Source: Halobacterium hubeiense (GTDB taxonomy: Archaea; Halobacteriota; Halobacteria; Halobacteriales; Halobacteriaceae). Taken from it: 64,000 nucleotides of DNA. A program made the translations under genes and the position numbers. Location of the stretch: positions 2,356,001 to 2,420,000 of the forward strand of contig NZ_LN831302.1 of the NCBI RefSeq assembly GCF_001488575.1. The letters run 5' to 3'. Within the stretch, counting starts at the first letter, position 1. Each line of letters begins with the position of its first letter. Of the stretch, positions 27,234-35,451 are shown piece by piece. The notes under the pieces are model-generated. The model saw only the letters and a list, made by a program, of their open reading frames with translations. It made no database searches and had not been told where the DNA came from.

Positions 27234-28187
27234 GTGCAACTCGCGGCACTCCTCGGGGACGTCCTCCCGCGCGTCGCGGCGGTCTCGCTGGCCATCGCGG
27301 TGGGGCTGACGCTGGCGAACCTCGCGGTCGCGTTCGGCGCCGTGGAGTACGTCGCCCGGTTCGCGAAGCCCCTGACCGGTCCCGCGAACCTCCCGGACGA
27401 GGTCGGCACGGCAATCCTCGCGACCACCGCGTCCCCGACTGCCGGCTACGGGATGCTCAAGGAGTACCGGGACGCCGGCGTGCTCGACGACCGCGCCACC
27501 CTGATTGCGGTGACCATCAACACGTTCTTCGGGTTCGTCCAGCACATCTTCACGTTCTACGCGCCCGTCCTGATTCCGATTCTCGGGCTGGAGGTCGGGC
27601 TGACGTACGTCGGCGCGCGGGCGGGCGTCAGCCTCGCCATCACGCTCGTCGGCGTGCTCGCCGGCGCGCTGTTCCTCACGGAGCGCAACGTCGCGCCCGC
27701 CACCGGCGCGGACGTAGACCTCCCCGGCGACGGCGACCAGACCCGCAGCGAGGCCGTGCGGGACGCGCTCGCGAAGACAAGGAGAAAACTGTTCAGCATC
27801 GTCCCGCGGCTCGCAGTCGTCTACACGGCCGTCGTCTACCTCACGACAGCCTACGACGTCACGGAGTACACGGCCGCCGCGGCGCCGCTCACCGAGCTAA
27901 TCGGGTTGCCGTCCGCGAGCGTGCCCGCCATCGCGACGTTCGCCGTGGACACGACGACCGGCGCAATCTTCATCGCGCCACAGGTGCCGGGCACGTTCAC
28001 CGCCCGCGAGGCCGTCGCGACGATGCTCGTCGGCGGCGTCGTCTCGTTCGCCGTCTCGACGTTCAAGCGCTCGATTCCGTTCCAGTACGGCATCTGGGGG
28101 GCGCGCTTCGGGTCGAAAGTCATCGCCGTCAACGTCGCCACGAAAGTCGTCTTCATCGCGGTCGCAATCGCCGTCCTGCTCGCGTAG
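27234..28187 (+). CDS. Nucleoside-recognition (Gate) domain membrane protein
   Basis: A 317-residue polytopic membrane protein starting at GTG. It has two copies of a Gate-like helical region (about residues 20-150 and 190-315), with ATTASPTAGYGMLKEY in the first and FIAPQVPGTFTAREAVATML in the second. Such proteins resemble spore-maturation and concentrative nucleoside-transporter gates, but the substrate is not known. It follows the MgtE-like pair by 45 bases on the same strand and may be cotranscribed; a functional link is not evident. Confidence 0.82.
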   Translation: MQLAALLGDVLPRVAAVSLAIAVGLTLANLAVAFGAVEYVARFAKPLTGPANLPDEVGTAILATTASPTAGYGMLKEYRDAGVLDDRATLIAVTINTFFGFVQHIFTFYAPVLIPILGLEVGLTYVGARAGVSLAITLVGVLAGALFLTERNVAPATGADVDLPGDGDQTRSEAVRDALAKTRRKLFSIVPRLAVVYTAVVYLTTAYDVTEYTAAAAPLTELIGLPSASVPAIATFAVDTTTGAIFIAPQVPGTFTAREAVATMLVGGVVSFAVSTFKRSIPFQYGIWGARFGSKVIAVNVATKVVFIAVAIAVLLA

Positions 28188-28188
28188 G

Positions 28189-28620
28189 CTACTCGTCGAT
28201 TTCGACGGGTTCGCCGTCCTCGGTCTGGGGGGCGAGGTACGCGATGAAGGATTCCACGTCGGGCTCGTTCACCGTGACCTCGACGTGGAGGTCGCCGAGT
28301 TCGTCCGGGCTCCCGACCGAGAAGTTCACCTTCCCGACGTACGCCGCCTGCTTCTTCAGGTCGAAACTGAACCCCGCCTCGGTGCTGTTGCGGAGGAACT
28401 CCTTCCGAGCCGTGTCGAGGATGCGCTGCTCGAACAGCTGTTCGCGGAACTGCTCGACGTCGTGGCACTCCGCGGTGACGCTGTCTCCGTGCGTCTCGAC
28501 CTCCGCGGCCGGGAACAGTCCGGTAATCGTCTCGACGACGCGGTCCGTGACCTCCGTCGGCTTGACGGGCGCGGACAGTTCCACGTCCACGCTGTAGAGG
28601 ACGCCCTCGTCGTCGCTCAC
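28189..28620 (-). CDS. UPF0201 family RNA-binding-like protein
   Basis: A 143-residue archaeal UPF0201 protein with an alpha/beta fold related to ribosomal L5-type RNA-binding domains. Family features include ILDTARKEFLRNS and the F.L.KQAA.VGK.NF block. It starts at a GTG overlapping the stop of the UPF0200 gene (GTGA), which indicates translational coupling. This UPF0200-UPF0201 pairing is common in archaea. The biochemical function is unknown. Its stop is convergent with, and one base from, the Gate-domain gene. Confidence 0.87.
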   Translation of the reverse strand: MSDDEGVLYSVDVELSAPVKPTEVTDRVVETITGLFPAAEVETHGDSVTAECHDVEQFREQLFEQRILDTARKEFLRNSTEAGFSFDLKKQAAYVGKVNFSVGSPDELGDLHVEVTVNEPDVESFIAYLAPQTEDGEPVEIDE

Positions 28621-29201
28621 GACTCCCCCACCTCCGCTTCCGCGTCCGCCGGCGGGTCTCCGACTTCCTCGGTGAGGAGTTCGGTGACGCGCTCGTGGAA
28701 CTCCTCGAGGCTGCCCGCGTTCTCCACGCGGACGTCAGCGGCCTCGATGGCCTCGTCCATCCCGAACCCGCGCTCGCGCTCCTCGCGCTCCGCGAGGGTC
28801 TCGCCCTCGACGTCGCCGGGGCGGCCGCGCCCCTCGATGCGCTCGCGGCGCAGGTCGTAGGGCGCGTACACTTCCACGAGCGTGAACGCGCCGTCGAACG
28901 CCTCGCGGAACTGCTCGACCTCCACGCCCGACCGGATGCCGTCAACGAGCACCACGTCGCTGTCTTCGAGGTGGTCGCGGATAATCGGAAGCGAGCGCTC
29001 GGCGATGGCGCCCGGGCCGTTCTCCTCGCGGAGCGCCTGTGCGATGCGGCCGTGGTGCTCTGCCGGGTCGAGGCCGCGGTCCCGGCACTCCTGCCGGATG
29101 ACGTCGCCCATGATGACGACGGGCACGCCGAGCTCCTCGGCAACGGCAGCGGCCTCGCTCTTGCCGCTGCCCGGCATCCCCACGGTACCGATGACTCTCA
29201 T
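28617..29201 (-). CDS. UPF0200 P-loop nucleotide kinase-like protein
   Basis: A 194-residue P-loop NTPase resembling adenylate/dephospho-CoA kinases. Walker A is GMPGSGKSE (residues 7-15). Further family motifs are VIMGDVIRQE, VVLVDGIRSGVEV and an LID-like region rich in Arg (RRERIEGRGRPGD). The ATG at 29201 is used; the open frame upstream lacks family sequence. Substrate and role are unknown. It is the promoter-proximal gene of a two-gene unit with UPF0201 and faces the divergent tRNA-Arg gene. Confidence 0.88.
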   Translation of the reverse strand: MRVIGTVGMPGSGKSEAAAVAEELGVPVVIMGDVIRQECRDRGLDPAEHHGRIAQALREENGPGAIAERSLPIIRDHLEDSDVVLVDGIRSGVEVEQFREAFDGAFTLVEVYAPYDLRRERIEGRGRPGDVEGETLAEREERERGFGMDEAIEAADVRVENAGSLEEFHERVTELLTEEVGDPPADAEAEVGES

Positions 29202-29293
29202 TACACCGACGTAGCAGCCGCCCGTACCTGTGTGCTTCGACTCCACGCCGGGAACCCGTCGGTTTTTACTCGCGTCGCCTGTACCTCCCGGCA

Positions 29294-29368
29294 GGGCACG
29301 TAGCTCAGTTCGGACAGAGCGTTCGGCTTCTAACCGAAATGCCGGGGGTTCGAATCCCTCCGTGCCCG
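29294..29368 (+). tRNA. tRNA-Arg (anticodon TCT)
   Basis: Complete 75-base cloverleaf without an intron: acceptor stem GGGCACG/CGTGCCC, D stem GCTC/GAGC, anticodon stem TTCGG/CCGAA with loop CTTCTAA (anticodon TCT, reading AGA and AGG), a five-base variable loop, T stem with loop TTCGAAT, and discriminator G at 29368. CCA is not encoded. AGA/AGG codons are rare in this genome. A T-rich run follows directly. Confidence 0.97.
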
Positions 29369-29370
29369 CG

Positions 29371-29379
29371 TACCTTTTT
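29371..29379 (+). terminator. T-rich terminator after tRNA-Arg
   Basis: TACCTTTTT begins two bases after the discriminator base region of the tRNA. A short oligo-T tract right after a tRNA is a typical archaeal termination signal. Confidence 0.55.
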
Positions 29380-29590
29380 ACTCCTCAGGTGCGCTCGCTT
29401 CGCTCGCGCACCGCTCGTCGCAAAAAGCTACGCCGGGAGAGCTTTGCTCTCCCGACCCCTTCCTCGCTCCGCTCGGAAGCACGCTAAAAACGTCCTGCGC
29501 TCACTCGCTTCGCTCGTTCGCGCAGTGAAACGCACGGCTTCGCCGCGCGTATGCTCTGCACCGAAGAGCAACGTAACGAGCGACTAGCGG
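29380..29590 (+). repeat. Hairpin-mosaic intergenic repeat, copy C
   Basis: Downstream of the tRNA, short stems with TTCG or similar loops alternate with A-rich linkers: GCGCTCG-CTT-CGCTCGCGC, then CGCAAAAAGCTACGC, GGGAGAG-CTTT-GCTCTCCC, CACGCTAAAAACG and a final GCGTATGCTC. The order and linkers match copy B after ahcY (13.9 kb), with different stems. No coding frame is supported in 29369-29693; its last part (29590-29693) is plain GC-rich sequence. Confidence 0.65.
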
Positions 29591-29693
29591 CCGCTATCGC
29601 GAGAATCGGAGTGGTCGTGCCCGCGGCTCGGCAGCGGCACGCGCGGCGGCCCGCCAGCCGGCCGCGCGGTTCGCCGAACGCACCGTCGAGGAC

Positions 29694-29843
29694 TCACATC
29701 AACTGAGCGACTTCCTCGAAGTCGGCGCGGCAGAACGGGCAGCGGTAGCTCGTCTCGAATCCCGTGGTCTGGGCGACAGTTCGCGTTTCGAGTTCGTGCA
29801 TCGCGATGCCGCGACCACAGTCAGGGCAGTCGAGCTTTGGCAC
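29694..29843 (-). CDS. Tiny zinc-ribbon protein with two CPxC knuckles
   Basis: A 49-residue frame starting at GTG: residues 6-10 are CPDCG and residues 35-38 are CPFC, two CxxC knuckles about 25 residues apart, the pattern of a zinc ribbon. Such haloarchaeal micro-proteins bind zinc and can act in regulation, but the target of this one is unknown. A TTTTAAGA box lies 24-33 bases before the start, consistent with a leaderless transcript from GTG 29843. It is too short for usual gene callers but has clear motif and promoter support. Confidence 0.82.
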   Translation of the reverse strand: MPKLDCPDCGRGIAMHELETRTVAQTTGFETSYRCPFCRADFEEVAQLM

Positions 29844-29866
29844 GTGCCACGTATACACACGCCACT

Positions 29867-29876
29867 GTCTTAAAAC
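29867..29876 (-). promoter_or_regulatory. TATA-like box of the zinc-ribbon gene
   Basis: GTTTTAAGAC on the coding strand, centred about 28 bases before the GTG at 29843. Supports the start codon and leaderless transcription. Confidence 0.6.
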
Positions 29877-30058
29877 GAGGGTTGGTAAATGATAACACGT
29901 CAGCCGCGGAAACTGCTATTAGACGGCGGTAGCGGGCGTTCCGTCGAACCGGCGACGACACGAACGCGCCATACGCTTTGTGGCATCTCGTTTTCCTCGC
30001 GCCGCAAGAATCTATGCCGAGAGAGCGAGCCCTGCCTCACTGCGTTCGACAGGACGCT

Positions 30059-30113
30059 AAAAAACAGCAGAGTAGCCGGGTGGACGACTGCACTACGCGC
30101 CTCGCCCGACTAC
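30059..30113 (-). terminator. Hairpin plus U6, possible terminator of the M29 aminopeptidase gene
   Basis: On the minus strand a 9-bp stem with one mismatch (30105-30113 with 30072-30080) is followed by TTTTTT at 30059-30064. It lies about 75-130 bases beyond the stop of the aminopeptidase gene. The hairpin-plus-U pattern is suggestive rather than proven in archaea. Confidence 0.4.
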
Positions 30114-30187
30114 AGAACCGCATCCTCGCGGCTCACTCCGTTCGCCGCTCGTCTTTCCCGCGGGCCCTCACGACGTTCGGCCCCGCG

Positions 30188-31297
30188 CTACTCTTCGAAC
30201 CCGTCTTCGAATTTGAACGTCCCGTTGCGCTGGACGATTTCCCCGTCGACCTCGATGTACGAGTCTTCGCTCATGTCCACGATCATGTCGACGTGCTTCG
30301 CGGAGTCGTTCTGTTCGACGCCGTCGCCGACCGTCGCGGGGTACGCGCGACCGAGCGCCATGTGGACGGTGTCGCCCATCTTCTCGTCGAACAGCATGTT
30401 GTACGTGAACCGGTCGATGTCCCGGTTCATCCCGATTCCCAGCTCCCCGAGCCGGCGCGCGCCGTCGTCCGTTTCGAGGATGCCTTCGAGGACGTCCTCG
30501 TTCTGGTCGGCGCTGAAGTCCACGACCTCGCCGTCCTCGAACTTCAGCCACGCGCCCTGAATCTCGCGGGCCTGGTGGTAGACCGGCTTGTCGAAGAGGA
30601 CTTCGCCCTCGACGGAGTCGGGGACGGGTGCGGTGAACACCTCGCCTGCGGGGAGGTTGTTCGTCCCGCAGTCGTTGAGCGTCACCATGTCCTTCACGCT
30701 CATCGTCACGTCGGTCGTGTCGCCGGAGACGATGCGGACCTCCTCGGCGGGGTCGAGAATCTCGACCATCTGCTCCTGGTGGGCCTCGACCTCGTCCCAG
30801 TCTTTGAGCATCGCGTCGTAGACGAAGTCCTCGTAGGCTTCCGTGGACATCTCCGCGAGCTGGGCGTCGGCGGGCGCGGGGTAGTGCGTGAGACACCACT
30901 TCGTGTCGAGGCGGGCGTTCAGCACGTCGCGGTAGGCGGCGGCGAACGCGGAGCCGACCTCCGTGCTGACGTCGCTCTGCTCGCTGACGTTCTCGTGGGG
31001 GCGGCCGACGACGGCGGCATCGGCGTGCTCGAACAGCGACAGGAGGTGTTCGGGCTCGGTGAGGTCGTCGGGGTCGACCTCGCGGAGGTACGCGCGGGCG
31101 GCGCGGTCCGTGCCGATGCCGCGGTCGCCGCGCGCGAGCATCACGGGGTTGGCGCCGACCTTCCCGATCTCCTCGTAGAGGGCGACGGCGAGGTCCTCGG
31201 CGACCGGCGGCAGGCTCACCACGACGTTCTCCTCGGGCTGGAGGTCGATGGCGCGGTCGACGATGATTTCGGCGTGACGGTGGATGCGGTCGTCCAT
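30188..31297 (-). CDS. Aminopeptidase, M29 family
   Basis: A 369-residue metallo-aminopeptidase of the M29 (AmpS/AmpT) family, cytoplasmic. The start ATG at 31297 gives MDDRIHRHAEIIVDRAIDL, the typical N-terminus. The C-terminal catalytic half has the conserved TNNLPAGEVFTAP (metal-ligand Glu), a second Glu around LEGILETDDGARRLGELGIG (two blocks), DEKMGDTVHMALG (His) and SAKHVDMIVDM (His and Asp). All expected ligands appear present. It is divergent from the threonine aldolase gene, with 94 bases between the starts. Confidence 0.9.
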   Translation of the reverse strand: MDDRIHRHAEIIVDRAIDLQPEENVVVSLPPVAEDLAVALYEEIGKVGANPVMLARGDRGIGTDRAARAYLREVDPDDLTEPEHLLSLFEHADAAVVGRPHENVSEQSDVSTEVGSAFAAAYRDVLNARLDTKWCLTHYPAPADAQLAEMSTEAYEDFVYDAMLKDWDEVEAHQEQMVEILDPAEEVRIVSGDTTDVTMSVKDMVTLNDCGTNNLPAGEVFTAPVPDSVEGEVLFDKPVYHQAREIQGAWLKFEDGEVVDFSADQNEDVLEGILETDDGARRLGELGIGMNRDIDRFTYNMLFDEKMGDTVHMALGRAYPATVGDGVEQNDSAKHVDMIVDMSEDSYIEVDGEIVQRNGTFKFEDGFEE

Positions 31298-31391
31298 ACG
31301 CCACGTTTCGCGCGAACGACCGGAAGGACTTTTCGAATCGAAGCGGTGGCGTGACGCCTGACTTTTGCCGTTGCAGTGCGGACGGACGCAC

Positions 31392-32404
<1,013 letters not shown>

Positions 32405-32408
<4 letters not shown>

Positions 32409-32542
32409 CCGTCGCCGCGCTTCCCGCTCTCGAAGCCCTCCTTGAAGCCGGTGAGCGTGCGCCGGAGGAACATGAACAGGAAGAACACGAACAACAGGAA
32501 CGCGGCGGCGAGGACGTAGAACGCGGGACCGAGTTCCACCAT
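32405..32542 (-). CDS. Small single-span membrane protein (45 aa)
   Basis: A 45-residue frame starting at ATG 32542: MVELG, one very hydrophobic Phe/Leu-rich helix (about residues 6-26), then a basic and polar tail with RRTLTGFKEGFESGKRGD. I recall similar small haloarchaeal proteins of unknown function with an LRRTL.GF tail. It is convergent with ltaE, and both stop codons share the CTAG region, so the two genes overlap by four bases. The positive tail suggests a cytoplasmic C-terminus. Confidence 0.7.
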
Positions 32543-32654
32543 ACCTCCGCGTTCGACCCGCGGGCATTAGTCGTTTCCCCCACGAGCGTGGGTCGGAGGG
32601 GAGTGGAGCCAACGACTGAGACCCACGGACGCGGCGGGCGGCCGTCGTGTCAGG

Positions 32655-32661
32655 AAAAACT
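32655..32661 (+). promoter_or_regulatory. TATA-like box of the HTH/membrane gene
   Basis: AAAAACT 28-34 bases before the ATG at 32689, in otherwise GC-rich DNA. It favours that ATG over the upstream GTG at 32647. Confidence 0.5.
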
Positions 32662-32688
32662 GATTGGCCTGCGACTCGAAGCGGGGGT

Positions 32689-33318
32689 ATGTCCGGCCTG
32701 CTGCCCTCCCGCTCGGAGGCCGACGACCCCGAGGGCGAGCCCCGCGTGGTCGGCGTCGACTCCGAGGACGCCGACCGACTCCTGTCGGCGCTCTCCTCGG
32801 GGACCGCCCGCGACCTCTACGGCGCGCTCCACGACGCGCCGGCGACCCCCTCGGAGCTCGCCGAGGAATGCGAGACCTCGCTCCAGAACGCCCAGTACCA
32901 CCTCGGGAAGCTGGAGGACGCCGACCTCGTCGAGGAGTGCGACACGCGCTACTCCGCGAAGGGCCGCGAGATGAGCGTGTACGCGCCCGCCGACGCGCCC
33001 GTGGTGTTGTTCGCGGGCGACGAGGAGGAGAGCAAGTCCGTGCGGTCGGCGCTCGCGAACCTGCTCGGCGCGGTCGGCGTGCTGGGCGTCGCGAGCCTGC
33101 TCGTCCAGCAGTTCGTCGGCTCCGGACTGCAGGCGCCCGGAACCGCGGGGAGCGGCGGCGCCGAGACCGCCGGCGAGATGTCGGCGCTCGTCGCCGAGAC
33201 CGACCAGCCCGCGGCGGCGGCCGCCGGCGCCGCCGCGTCGCTCCCGCCGGGCGCGGTGTTCTTCCTCGGCGGCCTCCTCGTGCTCGCGCTCGTCGGCGTC
33301 GCGTACTACGCGCGATAG
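32689..33318 (+). CDS. Winged-helix (ArsR-like) regulator with C-terminal membrane anchor
   Basis: A 209-residue protein. Residues 35-100 form a winged helix-turn-helix of the ArsR type (LLSALSSGTARDLYGALHDA, TPSELAEECETSLQNAQYHLGKLE as successive blocks, then the wing YSAKGREMSVY). Two hydrophobic helices follow at about residues 124-142 and 185-205, separated by a Gly/Ala-rich linker that would lie outside the cell. It is thus a membrane-tethered DNA-binding protein, a layout common in haloarchaea. The signal sensed and target genes are unknown. Confidence 0.85.
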   Translation: MSGLLPSRSEADDPEGEPRVVGVDSEDADRLLSALSSGTARDLYGALHDAPATPSELAEECETSLQNAQYHLGKLEDADLVEECDTRYSAKGREMSVYAPADAPVVLFAGDEEESKSVRSALANLLGAVGVLGVASLLVQQFVGSGLQAPGTAGSGGAETAGEMSALVAETDQPAAAAAGAAASLPPGAVFFLGGLLVLALVGVAYYAR

Positions 33319-33413
33319 CCCGATGGTAAAATCGCGTTTTGAGTCTGCATCGGCTATTTGATACCACCGAGCGTACGACGTGGTACAGGCTCCCCCGGCC
33401 TGCCCCGCTGACG

Positions 33414-33926
33414 CTACTGCCCCTCCACGCGGAACTCCCGGAGGACGCTCCCGTCGCGGTCCCGAATCTCGCCGCGCACGCCCCCGTTGTCGGGGTGCAA
33501 CTCGGCGTGCGCCGCGGGGTTGCCGCGCGGGTCGGCGTGACTCCCGGGATTCAGCAACGTCACGTCTTCTGTCTCGGTCACCGTCGGCTGGTGGGTGTGT
33601 CCCGACACCACGAGGTCCGCACCGCTCTCCCGCCCGAACATCGCCAAGCCAGTGGTGCCGCCGCGCTGGCGGTGCGTGACCGCGACGCGGAGGCCGCCCG
33701 CTTCCAGCGTCCGCGCTTCGGGGAGCCGGTCGCGGACCGCGGGCTGGTCGGCGTTGCCGTGGACCGCGAACAGCTGGTCGGCGGCGTCGTAGAACGCGTC
33801 GAGCGCCGTCTCCGTGGTGAAGTCGCCAGCGTGTATCACGAGCTCCGCGTCCCGCACGGCGTCGAGTGCTCGCCCCTGCAAGTCGTGCCCGTCCGTGCTG
33901 TGCGTGTCGGACAGAACGGCTATCAT
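33414..33926 (-). CDS. Metallophosphoesterase, YfcE/MJ0936 family
   Basis: A 170-residue calcineurin-like phosphoesterase. Metal ligands are clear: SDTHS (residues 6-10), HAGDFT, VHGNAD, VTHR and SGHTHQP. Small archaeal members hydrolyse phosphodiesters in vitro but their natural substrate is unknown. Full length for the family, cytoplasmic, no signal peptide. The next gene on this strand, a small membrane protein, starts upstream and ends 37 bases before this start, so the two may be one unit. Confidence 0.9.
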   Translation of the reverse strand: MIAVLSDTHSTDGHDLQGRALDAVRDAELVIHAGDFTTETALDAFYDAADQLFAVHGNADQPAVRDRLPEARTLEAGGLRVAVTHRQRGGTTGLAMFGRESGADLVVSGHTHQPTVTETEDVTLLNPGSHADPRGNPAAHAELHPDNGGVRGEIRDRDGSVLREFRVEGQ

Positions 33927-33963
33927 GCTCGGTCGTAGCGGCCGCGCGGCCGTGACTGTTTGG

Positions 33964-34350
33964 TTACGCGAGCGCGCCGGCAGCGAGGTAGAGCGCGAGC
34001 GCGCCGACGGTCGCCGCGGCGAGCGCCTTCACGGAGAGGACGATGGCGCGCTTGCGGTCGGCGCGCTGGCCGGCTTCCGGCGCCGGCTGGCGCCGGTCCC
34101 CAGAAGCGCTGACGTCGAAGACGCCCGCCATCGCGAAGCCGACGCAGAACCGCGCTCGCGCCTGCAGGACGCCGAGGAAGCCGACGAACAGCGGCGCGAC
34201 GGCGGCGAGCAGCCACGCGCGGTCGGCGTGGACGGTTGCGACGGCGGCGACGAGCAGCGCGGCGGCGGCGAACCCCGCAACGCCGGTCAGGTAGCGTCTG
34301 CGTCGCTCCGCGTGACCGATGTTGCACGCGCCCGGTTGGTACTCTGTCAC
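33964..34350 (-). CDS. Small membrane protein with CNIG motif, unknown function
   Basis: A 128-residue protein beginning MTEYQPGACNIGHAERRRRY, followed by three hydrophobic helices (about residues 21-40, 44-61 and 105-126) and a polar loop of about 40 residues. The CNIG-x-x-E-x-x-x-R pattern at the N-terminus resembles a group of conserved haloarchaeal and bacterial small membrane proteins whose role is unknown to me. A second Cys lies in ARFCVGFAMAG. It is upstream of the phosphoesterase gene on the same strand. Confidence 0.72.
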   Translation of the reverse strand: MTEYQPGACNIGHAERRRRYLTGVAGFAAAALLVAAVATVHADRAWLLAAVAPLFVGFLGVLQARARFCVGFAMAGVFDVSASGDRRQPAPEAGQRADRKRAIVLSVKALAAATVGALALYLAAGALA

Positions 34351-34407
34351 GCCCGGGTCTTGGGGCCGGGCGAATACCTATGTGTCGGCGGGCTGAATCA
34401 CGAGGAA

Positions 34408-35355
34408 ATGGCCGGTAGCAAGTCCGTCGTGCTCGCGGCGCTGTTCGCGAACGGCGCGATTGCGGTGTTGAAGTTCCTCGCGTTCCTCGTGACCGGGAGC
34501 CCGGCGATGCTCTCGGAGGTGTACCACTCCGTCTCCGACACCGGGAATCAGGTGTTTCTGCTCATCGGCATCCGGTACGGCGCGCGGGAGGCGACGCGCT
34601 CGCACCCGTTCGGGTACGGGAAGGCGCAGTTCTTCTACTCGTTCCTCGTGAGCGTGATGCTGTTCGGCATCGCTGGCTGGGAGTCCGCCTCCCACGGCTA
34701 CGAGGCGCTCACGGGGCACGGGCGCGTGCTCGGCCGGCAGGCCGAACTGCTCGGCTACGAGTTCCCGGGCGTGTGGGCGAGCTACGCGGTGCTGCTCGGC
34801 GCCATCGGCTTCGAGACGTACGCGTTCGCGAAGGCGTACAAGGAGATGCAGCGGCAGATCGAGCGCCACGGCTGGAGCGGGTTCCGGGAGGCGTTCCGCC
34901 GCACCAGCGACACGACGACGCTGACCGCACTCACGGAGGACACGGTGGCGTTGCTCGGCCTCGGGCTGGCGCTGGTGGGCATCTTCCTCACCGAGCAGAC
35001 CGGCAACCACGTCTACGACGCGGCGGCGGCGCTGCTCATCGGGCTGCTGTTGATGGGGTTCGCGGCGGCGCTGGCGTGGGAGAACAAGCGCCTGCTGCTC
35101 GGTGAGAGCCTCCCGGCGGCCGACGAGAACGACCTGCGTCGCGTCGTCGAGGAGCGCCCGGAAGTGGAGTCCATCGCGGGCTTCCGGACGGTGTACTTCG
35201 GGCCGAACGAGGTGCTGGTGACGGCGGACGTGGCGTTCGACCCCGCGCTGGACACCGAGGAGATAGACGACGCGATAACGAGCCTCGAAGACGCGCTCCG
35301 GGAGGCCAATCCGGCAATCTCGAAGGTGTACGTCGAACCCGAGACCGAACGATAG
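34408..35355 (+). CDS. Cation diffusion facilitator transporter, ZnT9-like
   Basis: A 315-residue CDF transporter with six predicted helices and a C-terminal cytoplasmic domain. The first metal site is HSVSD (HxxxD, residues 41-45). The second CDF helix pair carries TALTEDTVALLG, where canonical CDFs have HxxxD; this Glu-Asp form is characteristic of the SLC30A9/ZnT9-like branch. Zn or Mn efflux or exchange is inferred, but the altered site makes the substrate uncertain. The start at ATG 34408 gives MAGSKSVVLAALFANG. It lies upstream of dpsA with a separate promoter between them. Confidence 0.88.
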   Translation: MAGSKSVVLAALFANGAIAVLKFLAFLVTGSPAMLSEVYHSVSDTGNQVFLLIGIRYGAREATRSHPFGYGKAQFFYSFLVSVMLFGIAGWESASHGYEALTGHGRVLGRQAELLGYEFPGVWASYAVLLGAIGFETYAFAKAYKEMQRQIERHGWSGFREAFRRTSDTTTLTALTEDTVALLGLGLALVGIFLTEQTGNHVYDAAAALLIGLLLMGFAAALAWENKRLLLGESLPAADENDLRRVVEERPEVESIAGFRTVYFGPNEVLVTADVAFDPALDTEEIDDAITSLEDALREANPAISKVYVEPETER

Positions 35356-35392
35356 TCGCACGGGATTCGGGAACTCTGTTTTCTCGTCTGCA

Positions 35393-35402
35393 AAATATAT
35401 TT
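35393..35402. promoter_or_regulatory. AT-rich palindrome upstream of dpsA
   Basis: AAATATATTT, a perfect 10-base palindrome about 15 bases upstream of the dpsA TATA-like box. In such GC-rich DNA this is a candidate operator, for instance for an iron or redox regulator. It could also serve as an alternative TATA element. Confidence 0.4.
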
Positions 35403-35416
35403 CCTCAGTTGGTAAA

Positions 35417-35424
35417 CCTTTAAG
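35417..35424 (+). promoter_or_regulatory. TATA-like box of dpsA
   Basis: ACCTTTAA-type box (CCTTTAAG region) about 28-35 bases before the dpsA ATG at 35452, giving a leaderless or nearly leaderless transcript. Confidence 0.55.
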
Positions 35425-35451
35425 TGCGATGGGGGCGAATAGTGGAGTGTA

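Larger units (their letters stand above)
29844..30187. other. Gene-free stretch between zinc-ribbon gene and aminopeptidase
   Basis: No supported gene. It holds the promoter of the zinc-ribbon gene (29867-29876), a short A/T-rich segment (29878-29930), and on the minus strand a hairpin plus U-run that may end the aminopeptidase transcript. The rest shows small imperfect palindromes without a coding frame. Confidence 0.5.

Noticed and set aside
29844-30187. RNase P RNA, SRP RNA or another known large RNA
   Set aside because: No recognisable conserved core of these RNAs; only short local hairpins are present.
29889-31354. Long plus-strand frames over the M29 aminopeptidase gene
   Set aside because: They are antisense shadows: Val/Arg/Leu-biased low-complexity peptide opposite a gene with full family motifs.
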